Shown here in pieces: positions 55,007 through 64,000 of a stretch of 64,000 nucleotides of DNA (position 1 is the stretch's first letter; every line of letters starts with the position of its first letter). Position numbers and translations under genes: made by a program. The notes below the pieces were generated by a model, which did not search any database, was not told the DNA's origin, and saw only the letters and a program-made list of their open reading frames with translations. The stretch is from Branchiostoma lanceolatum (lineage: Eukaryota; Chordata; Leptocardii; Amphioxiformes; Branchiostomatidae), in assembly GCF_035083965.1 (NCBI RefSeq), contig NC_089724.1, forward strand, positions 18,804,974 through 18,868,973, in the 5' to 3' direction.

Positions 55007-57778
55007 TCATCCATTGATGTCGTCAAGGCGGTGGACACTCAGTAGGACGACTGAGTTTGAGCCACCGTTTGCGTTTGGTAACTCTGTGCTCAGGCCAGGG
55101 GAGGTGATATCTGAGGAAAGTGCAGTGCTTGACGGACCCATCAAACGACAGAGGACAACTACAACTGCCGCCATGCCTGCGGACGTAGCGAACACTGCCG
55201 ACAATGCAGACAGCGCAAGAGGAGTTGGAAGAAGACTCGTCACCACCATAAGCGAGCTGACCAACGCAGAGACGGAAAACAGACAGGTCGCCTCTACGAG
55301 TAAGGGAATGAAGGACCGACAGTTGTGTTGCGCACAGGCGCAGATGAGGCAAAGAAAGCGGTACAGCTTGACGGTAGGTATCATTGCGAAAACGGCCCAC
55401 ACTGGTGGAGAGATCTGGTACACCCAGCAACAACCAACCACCTCTGTATACCGGATACCATCGCCAAGGTTCAAAAGCATCAGGGCACCTGGGAAGAGCC
55501 AACAAGCTAGGATGTCGCCTACTTCTCTAGCCCGGGTTTTGCTGTTCTTTGATCTGCTACAAGCTAATGTGTGGAAATGGCGGATGACGACGGAAGTGCA
55601 GAGTTCGCTGACAAGCACCAGATGAAGAGAACCAACAGCAACTATCTTACTGGTTGCCAGTCCTGGTGAACTCGTCACGATGAAATGACTGGATTGATTG
55701 ATTGCTAAGGCTACAATCAAACTTATCTCTAACACGTTTCTGTACATATGTCGTCCGCATTTGCGTGTGGCCATGAAAATGAGGAATATGACAACCATTG
55801 CGTACGAACTGGAGTGCATGACGACAAGGGTACTTTCCTTCAAGTTGACAGAAGTTTTCTCTGAAACCGCGATGGCAACCAACGTTGGGGCCAGACCGTT
55901 CTCCATTCTTGTCTGGTCATAGTATGATGTACTCACGTGCTTGAACAGCGAGGTGGTGGTGTCTCTGGGTACTGTGGGCGTGGGAAAGGTTGGCTGTCGG
56001 CCACCATCAATGACTGAACTGCTTTTGTCCCAACCGGTGGTGACAACCCGTGGATCTCCCGTCAGACTGTCGGAGGGCACCTTGGGTTTGGGTAAATAGA
56101 AAATTGCCTCTGTTGGCAATGGCAGACGGTGACCAGACGCATTCCATGCTGTCTGAGTCGTGACTGTACCTTTGCATGGTTTCTTACCAGCTTGGCAGGG
56201 CGTCGACGAAGTGAATGTCATCATCTGTGGCTGTGGAGGTTTTCTAGTCTCTCCCTCCTGCTTTGCCGTGTCGAGTGATAGCAGCCTGCTGGGTGGGACA
56301 AAGGTTACTTTGCGGCAGGTTTCCAAAAAGGGGTCAAAAATGTTTCCATGGGGGCAAGAAAATGTTTCCTCCTTTGAACGGTACATGACTTGTTCAGTAA
56401 CGACTGTTTTTGGCATCTCTGTGAAGTCAATGGTCATCTTCAGAGAAGTTATATATTGGCTAAACGGTAGGATCACGCCACAGATGACTTCTTCGTGAAA
56501 CAAATCTCCGAGAGTGCACTTTGCGCAGTAGATGTTGCGAAACGCGCGATATGGTTCCCCTTTGACTAAGATCGGTGATGGACTTCCTTTGCATTTCTCT
56601 GCATGCTCACACGTGGGAGATATGGAAGAGAGCGACATAGTAGTAGGGAAGCATTTTCTTGCTTCCTCCCCTGCTGGTGCCTTCAGCTCCAAGGAACATC
56701 TATCGCTCTTCATTGCTTCCTTAAAACTTGACACAAATCTTCTACAGTTGACCTCAGCGATCCACCCTATCATCGATGGCGCGTTGTTGCAGACGGCACA
56801 GAACACATTTTTGTATGATTTGTGTCCCGACGATGTTGTAGACAGAATTGGCAGGTGCAAGAGAGGGTCCTCAGCAAAACTGTGCTTCTCCTCACATAGT
56901 GTTCGTGCTTCGTTTCTGGGGAAGCTTGTAGGACAACTCGCCACCATCCAGTAATAGTTGTGAAGGTTGTACAGTATTGGAGGTTCCATGGCTATGCACT
57001 GTAGTGTTTCTACCTCCTTCAATTGTCGATCGGCCTCAACAGCAGCACCTTTCTTCACACAGGTTTCTCGATAATCTTCACAGCAGTTCCCAATGTCTAA
57101 GCAGCTGGCGTTGCAAGAGCATAGAGCCCCATGAGCCCGAACTTCATCGTTGCATCGCCACTGGCATGAAGATGTGTTGATGGCCCGTTCTGTGGTAGTA
57201 TCATTTGTAAGGACAGCGCTCTCTTGATGTCTGCAAACTTCTTTATAATCGTCGCAGCAGTCGCTGAAGGTCTTGCAGGACACGTCACACTGGCACATGT
57301 ACGTGTTTTTCCATGAACCACATCGTCCGGTACAGTTGTCTTTCTTACATGGGTCCGGTGGAGAAGGAGCGAGGTCTGACCCGGCTTCATCATCAGGGCC
57401 TCTCTCAGATGGGGCCGGGTTGGTCACACTGGTGCCGTCGGTGGGTGTCTGGTGAACCGTGACTTGAGGTCCAGCGTTGTCATCTGGAACATCTGGATGT
57501 TGACCCCTGGAATTTGCTGTGGTTGCAGACGTACCGTTGAGGTGATTTGTGGTGTTGTTCAATAAGTATGTTGTATCCCCATTTTGGGGCGATGAGGACA
57601 TTTTACCTTCATTTTCCAGTGGATGTTGCCCACTAATAGAGACGTTATGATGGTCAGTCAAGTCCCTGTGCCTACCTTTAGACGCCTGCATCTGACTCAA
57701 TATCATCAACAGGACGAGAATACCGCTCAGGCCCTTGCCCCTGGAATTGGATGACATCTCGAAAATCATTAAGGCCTT
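55007..57778 (-). CDS. Receptor with two somatomedin-B domains and a family-B-like 7TM region
   Basis: One very large exon of about 920 codons from the first in-exon ATG (57769). A good acceptor (TTTTCACAG) stands right before 57778, so an upstream exon exists; a candidate is at 60836-60905. A hydrophobic leader (LSGILVLLMILSQMQA) precedes a Ser/Thr/Asn-rich linker. Two somatomedin-B-like modules follow at about 140-180 and 205-240, with the CCxDY signature (CDVSCKTFSDCCDDYKEVC; CSCNASCLDIGNCCEDYRETC). A cysteine-containing ectodomain of about 350 residues has no family I recognise, then a Ser/Thr/Pro linker. Seven hydrophobic segments fill about 645-890. The GCCW motif before the fifth is typical of secretin/adhesion receptors. 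I see no canonical GPS cleavage motif. The C-terminus is short. Ligand and coupling are unknown. It is convergent with the six-cysteine peptide gene. Confidence 0.82.
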   Translation of the reverse strand, partial: KALMIFEMSSNSRGKGLSGILVLLMILSQMQASKGRHRDLTDHHNVSISGQHPLENEGKMSSSPQNGDTTYLLNNTTNHLNGTSATTANSRGQHPDVPDDNAGPQVTVHQTPTDGTSVTNPAPSERGPDDEAGSDLAPSPPDPCKKDNCTGRCGSWKNTYMCQCDVSCKTFSDCCDDYKEVCRHQESAVLTNDTTTERAINTSSCQWRCNDEVRAHGALCSCNASCLDIGNCCEDYRETCVKKGAAVEADRQLKEVETLQCIAMEPPILYNLHNYYWMVASCPTSFPRNEARTLCEEKHSFAEDPLLHLPILSTTSSGHKSYKNVFCAVCNNAPSMIGWIAEVNCRRFVSSFKEAMKSDRCSLELKAPAGEEARKCFPTTMSLSSISPTCEHAEKCKGSPSPILVKGEPYRAFRNIYCAKCTLGDLFHEEVICGVILPFSQYITSLKMTIDFTEMPKTVVTEQVMYRSKEETFSCPHGNIFDPFLETCRKVTFVPPSRLLSLDTAKQEGETRKPPQPQMMTFTSSTPCQAGKKPCKGTVTTQTAWNASGHRLPLPTEAIFYLPKPKVPSDSLTGDPRVVTTGWDKSSSVIDGGRQPTFPTPTVPRDTTTSLFKHVSTSYYDQTRMENGLAPTLVAIAVSEKTSVNLKESTLVVMHSSSYAMVVIFLIFMATRKCGRHMYRNVLEISLIVALAINQSSHFIVTSSPGLATSKIVAVGSLHLVLVSELCTSVVIRHFHTLACSRSKNSKTRAREVGDILACWLFPGALMLLNLGDGIRYTEVVGCCWVYQISPPVWAVFAMIPTVKLYRFLCLICACAQHNCRSFIPLLVEATCLFSVSALVSSLMVVTSLLPTPLALSALSAVFATSAGMAAVVVVLCRLMGPSSTALSSDITSPGLSTELPNANGGSNSVVLLSVHRLDDING

Positions 57779-60700
57779 CTGTGAAAACAAATTCGAAATG
57801 AAATAGTTATAAAATCCTCTAAATTTTCCTTAGGTTGATACTACAACATTTCCTCATGTAGATGAAATTACTGAGCAGTTTACATCCTTTAAAAACCTGT
57901 ACAGGCTTCACAGCCTGAGTTGTATTTGCCCTGTATAAATGAATAAAATGAAATCAAATGAAGTTAACATGGACAACGTTTGACTCACGAACATGTTCTG
58001 TACCGGTTTTCTGCAGCATGTGAATAGGTCTAGATTCTACTGTCTCGTAGTTGTGGTAATTGCTTTTGTATGTAAGTTAGCATTTAATGGAAGCCAGTCA
58101 AGATCCCTCGGTCCACGCTTCTGTGACCAAACGTGAGGTGCTGACGGTAAAGATTGTGAAAGGATAGTTTCAGCTAAATCTGGTCAAGAAATCAACCACC
58201 GGTCAACTTTCCCGAAGTGTAGATGCAGCAGTCTTGTCACTTTGTGTTCGCGTAAAAAGTTTAACGTTGAAGAAAATTTGTAAAACAATACTTAAATCAA
58301 AGACGCAAGTATCAGGTTTTAATCATTCCAAGTAGTGGAGGATGTGACCAGGTGTTGCCTTTGTCTGTAATTAGAGTAATGACTTCCTCAATCATAATGT
58401 GTGACTTCTGATTACTGTAAGTGAATTCCAAGTAAACAATACTCGAAACGTTTTTTGCATGTTATATTACTACATTACCGTAAGTTATCGTATCATTGTG
58501 AGTCATGTTGCAATTTTCGTAATTGACTTAGTAGTGGTGCACACCTGGCACCCCCGTTAGATTTGTAACCGGAGTTGTTATTCGTCAACGACAGATGGTG
58601 TTTTGAACATTCTTCCGGCCAATGTTTTCAACCAACACGTATGAAAGTTATTCAAAGCCTATGCCAATCAAACCTCTTGGTTCTCGAATTCACTCGCTTC
58701 TTGTTCTCTGATTTAAAAACAATTACCATGTACGTAAGATATGGTTTAGTGCAAAGTAGGGAGGAATTTCCAAAACACGTAAGTACAGACAATGTTAATA
58801 AGACTTTTATTTAGTGTTAACGACAGTTGACCTTTATTCGATGCGTTCTTCGGTTCAATGACACCAATCTTGCGAAAAAGCTCGAGTTAACCATAACTGC
58901 TTTCTGTTACATACCGATATCATAAAGTATATGCACCACGTTCACTATACATGTTATATAGTCCCGCTGATACGGAAACATTGCAAACTGCTTATCCTTA
59001 TGGGTCAGTGAAGTCATGCTTGTCTCGAGCATTGATGTTTCTGACCTAGGGTGAAGAGATGCTGCTAAATTAACAATTAGTTCAGTGCTTTGATGAGTGG
59101 CCCCCTACGGCCTTGCACTGAGCGAGTTCGTTAGAAATAAAAAAAATGAAAACTCCGTCCATCCCGGCCGCGTGACCTTAGAGGGGTGACCTTTAGTTGT
59201 ACTGAGAAGACTCGTCATATATCTTGCTGCTTATTACTCCATCTTGTTCCTTTCTTGGCTTGGAGACACTACTCAGGATATATACTTGTGTAAGAAAAAA
59301 GACCATTAAGCTACGCCGCATGCAGTAACGCTTTGGTAACACAATAAGATTGTTGCCGTGAGTAGAACGTCACGTTAAGTTGATCCTGCATACATCAGAG
59401 CATTGGAGATAGCGGTAACAACAAAGAGTTTTTCATTGTTGATCACACTTTGAGTCCAGTTGTGGGGCAGCAAAAGTACAAACTATATCTCGTCGTCCTG
59501 TGAATAATTGTGTTGAACTGGAATGGATGTGACATTTATGTGTGTGGCATATTCCAGCGAACAACACAGTAACAAATCCTCCCATGACGCGATTAGATTG
59601 CTCCAATAACGGGTGGAAGGTTTTTGACCTCGTCGTCTTCGAATGCATGGTTATCAAAGCTTTTAGCATATCCGGATCCCCTCTATTCACCGTTTTTAAG
59701 AGAAACTAATATCAGCACACAACGAATAAAGGTCAACTAGCTACAGCGTTGGTAAAACTGCGAAGTTCCTTTTTTCCGGTCTGTTAAAGCCCTACCCTTC
59801 CGTTTCCAGTTGAATTGTTAGTATGAAGCGTTCGGCACGAAGGCTGGTAAACGTTCACGGATTGCCATTAGACAACTTAAATGGCATGTTAGCGAAATTA
59901 GTCATGGTGCTTGTTGCACAAAAGCATGATCATAAAAAATGAGGTATCATTTGAAAGGACAATATACAAGATTTACAATGATATAACACATGATGCTCAT
60001 AATTGATAAAAAACAACGGACAAATGATCAAGGAAAATTGTGGCACATTTTGCCACCTACTTATATAAGTAGCCCTGCTACTAAACCCATGAATTTACGA
60101 TCATAATAGAATGTCACTGTAAAGAGCAATAAACAAGCAATATAATGATGTAAAATATACTGCAATTGATAACATATTCACAAAGGTATCATCGACTGAA
60201 AGTTTCCGAACGTTTTTTGTGTTGAATTTAGTTGTTTTCTTTTCATGTTACATATACATCTTGATTGTCACCGTCAGCAATAGACGATCGACAATCTAAG
60301 TATGACAATTAAAGCAGGGCCCTTATGTCAGATTGTAACCTCTTCAACAACAATGGCATCTATGGGGCTATTTCCGCGACACATAGAGGAGCTGGCAGCT
60401 AATCATGGCGTTCTCCATATGACGGTGAATCTTTAAATCCATGTGGTGCATGTTCATCTTGTGTTAAAACCACCGAGTTTTCAGCGCTTGCAGATTGGAG
60501 CCTCCACACCGCTGACATGCAACCCTTTACAGAAAGAGGAATTCTTGTCTCAAGGCTGGAAAATAGTGCCAAATGTTGGACCCGTTTTCACTATAGCTAG
60601 CTGGGACCGTTAGATTTGTTTTTCATTGTACTGCAACGCAATATACCTTCTGTTTATATGCAAAAGTACCACTCTCTCATAATCTATTACGTTACTTGTA

Positions 60701-60835
60701 GTTCCCTACAAAAGCTACTGAGGAACGATTTTGCAGTAGATACCAATTTCGTTGCTTTGTTCAGTAAAATCTAAATAAACCACATATTATGGCCGAAAAG
60801 CCATGTAGGCAGCTGCTGTAGAAAACAAATCCTAC

Positions 60836-60905
60836 CTTTATCTCAGACATGGCCCGTGCGTGATCTAACTGATGACCGATCTGCTCCTCACACACGTTGA
60901 CCCAT
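60836..60905 (-). other. Candidate 5' exon of the SMB receptor gene
   Basis: On the minus strand a 70-base segment lies between an acceptor-like GTGACACAG and a donor ATAAAG|GTAGGA. Within it, ATG at 60850 opens MSEIK and ends at the donor in phase 0, exactly the phase of the receptor exon at 57778 (KALMIFEM). Joined, the receptor would start MSEIKKALMIFEMSS. The whole segment is also open in that frame (RWVNVCEEQIGHQLDHARA), so it could be an internal exon of an unrecognised gene instead. No transcript evidence. Confidence 0.35.
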
Positions 60906-61886
60906 CTGTGTCACCAGCAAACGATATTTGTGTGTGAAGGTGCGAAGGCTCTCCAAGGTTCTGGATCAAAGTCTCCCCACTTGTAGAGAAAAACATGTGA
61001 AATTGAAAACGACAGTGACGTCATTGTTTGAAACCATTCACGCCCCCCGTACTACCTTTCCACGGAAATGCGTAATTATAAACTCAAGAACTTTTTGAGT
61101 CCTTGTGTTAAGTCGTATCATATTCAGGCAAAGCTGTCGTGTTTTGGGCACCGTGCATTTTTTAAATCAACGATGTAGACTGTAGCCGCTCGCGTCACAA
61201 ATCCCGCAGCTTTGAATCGAAAATTATGCCCAAGTTGGTCAGCATGTGTAATGTCGCACACTCAGAAACAGGCAGCGACAGTATTAACTCTATATCAATA
61301 TCTAACTTATATAGAATTACACATATTGCATTGGGATGATTGGGTATTCGGTTCACTACCTAAGCATATCGCTAGGAGCGCCTATAATTGTTGCCGATAT
61401 CAGAACCTCTGCTGCTCTGATGAGTCCACCGAAACTGAATACTCTGATGAGGCCTAGGAAGATGAATATTGTGCTTACGATTACGTACTGAAAAAGATAG
61501 AGTCAGTAGATCGTGATTCTCTTTTCAAATCTTTAGTTTGGATAAATTCATTTCAGGGTGAAGGTATGGCAACTTTTGTGAACAGTTCTCTGTTTTCATG
61601 CGATAGTTAATAAACATGAGTATGTAAATCTAGTTTTGATTTCACGTGGCTTAAAAAATATTACGACGTTTTGTCTCGCAAAAGGTTATATTTTTTCTGA
61701 ATACTTCAAGGTGTGGGTGTCACCAAAGGTTGAACTGTGTATTCCGAGATATCAGAAAGGTTGTCCTCCCCACCACAAAATATAGCTTCAAATTACTGAG
61801 GATGGCAAAAGGACGATACACTAACGATAGTCCAAGAATATACATGTGTATCTACCATTTGAAATTTACAGCTATACTTAACGTAA

Positions 61887-61907
61887 GGACCTGTCCTTGG
61901 TGCTGAA
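61887..61907 (-). promoter_or_regulatory. RE1/NRSE-like site 3
   Basis: On the minus strand it reads TTCAGCACCAAGGACAG plus GTCC, an exact match to the core CAGCACCnnGGACAG. About 450 bp upstream of the NMNAT start codon. REST binding is inferred. Confidence 0.5.
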
Positions 61908-61929
61908 CGCCATCCGCAAAACGTTTGGC

Positions 61930-61950
61930 AAACCCGTCCTTGGTGCTGAA
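61930..61950 (-). promoter_or_regulatory. RE1/NRSE-like site 4 (one core mismatch)
   Basis: On the minus strand TTCAGCACCAAGGACGGG; one base differs from the GGACAG half. Same orientation as site 3, with starts 43 bp apart. Confidence 0.42.
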
Positions 61951-62308
61951 CGCTATCCACACACATGTACGGTACATGTACATAAACAGGCCTTAGTAGA
62001 CGCAGGAGACATCCGAAACACAGGTGAATTGAATACTTGTTGATCTGAATAACCATGAACTTTATTGTTGAAAAAAACAAACAATCGAACCAATCGTCAA
62101 ACTAAATTGGTTGACATTTACCACTGTGTCCGTTATACAACATAGCTATCTAGACTGGCCTTTGATGATGTTTATCAAATGACCTTCCACCCTTCGTAGC
62201 ATACATAACATCAGCCCCGTGGTTCCCTGCATACGTGACTGCGTCATGCTACAGTGGGAGGTTGAATTCTACAGCGATAATAATGTGTACATTTCTCTGC
62301 AGTTTTGA

Positions 62309-64000
<1,692 letters not shown>

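Noticed and set aside
55014-55625. 203-codon frame on the plus strand opposite the SMB receptor
   Set aside because: Shadow of the 7TM-coding exon; no motif of its own.
61415-61450. Hammerhead ribozyme-like core: CTGATGAG followed closely by CGAAAC
   Set aside because: Only six bases separate the two conserved boxes, too few to form stem II, and I found no flanking strands that pair to make stems I and III.

Overview
The window reads as nuclear DNA of a cephalochordate, probably Branchiostoma (amphioxus). The grounds are intron-rich chordate-type genes with GT-AG introns, a SUFU/ARP1 gene pair arranged as I recall it in human, tandem family expansion, and AT-rich spacers full of short inverted-repeat elements. 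The genus is an inference; no marker gene settles it.

Layout. 0.2-11.6 kb: three tandem plus-strand genes for secretory-pathway family 1 glycoside hydrolases (GH1A, GH1B, GH1C), each with six exons and the same intron positions. 13.8-21.2 kb, minus strand: Suppressor of fused (SUFU), 12 exons. 22.2-30.0 kb, plus strand: centractin/ARP1, 13 exons, head to head with SUFU over about 1 kb that holds a perfect CRE. 34.0-42.0 kb, minus strand: the ER processing enzyme mannosyl-oligosaccharide glucosidase (MOGS, GH63), two visible coding exons, with a 1.85-kb foldback element in its intron. 44.5-47.6 kb, minus strand: a fourth intact GH1 gene (GH1D). 48.5-49.7 kb, minus strand: a GH1 relic without either catalytic glutamate. 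50.8-53.0 kb, plus strand: a three-exon gene for a small secreted six-cysteine peptide. 55.0-57.8 kb, minus strand: an intron-poor receptor with two somatomedin-B domains and seven membrane segments. 62.4 kb to the right edge, plus strand: the start of a nicotinamide mononucleotide adenylyltransferase (NMNAT) gene.

How the genes relate. SUFU (Hedgehog signalling), ARP1 (dynactin), MOGS (N-glycan trimming) and NMNAT (NAD synthesis) are single-copy housekeeping or signalling genes. The GH1 genes are a lineage-expanded family now lying on both sides of SUFU-ARP1-MOGS in opposite orientations. They share a core but differ at the C-terminus: two have hydrophobic GPI-like tails, one ends without a tail, and one ends in KEEL, an ER-retrieval-like tetrapeptide. 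One copy (GH1C) has NDA in place of the catalytic NEP motif.

Non-coding structure is rich: a 104-bp hairpin element with a perfect 38-bp stem and 9-bp target duplications, the foldback element, three further inverted-repeat families, a 121-bp insertion with 13-bp target duplications, a 31-bp minisatellite, and two pairs of RE1/NRSE-like sites, each about 0.45-0.55 kb upstream of a gene start (MOGS, NMNAT).
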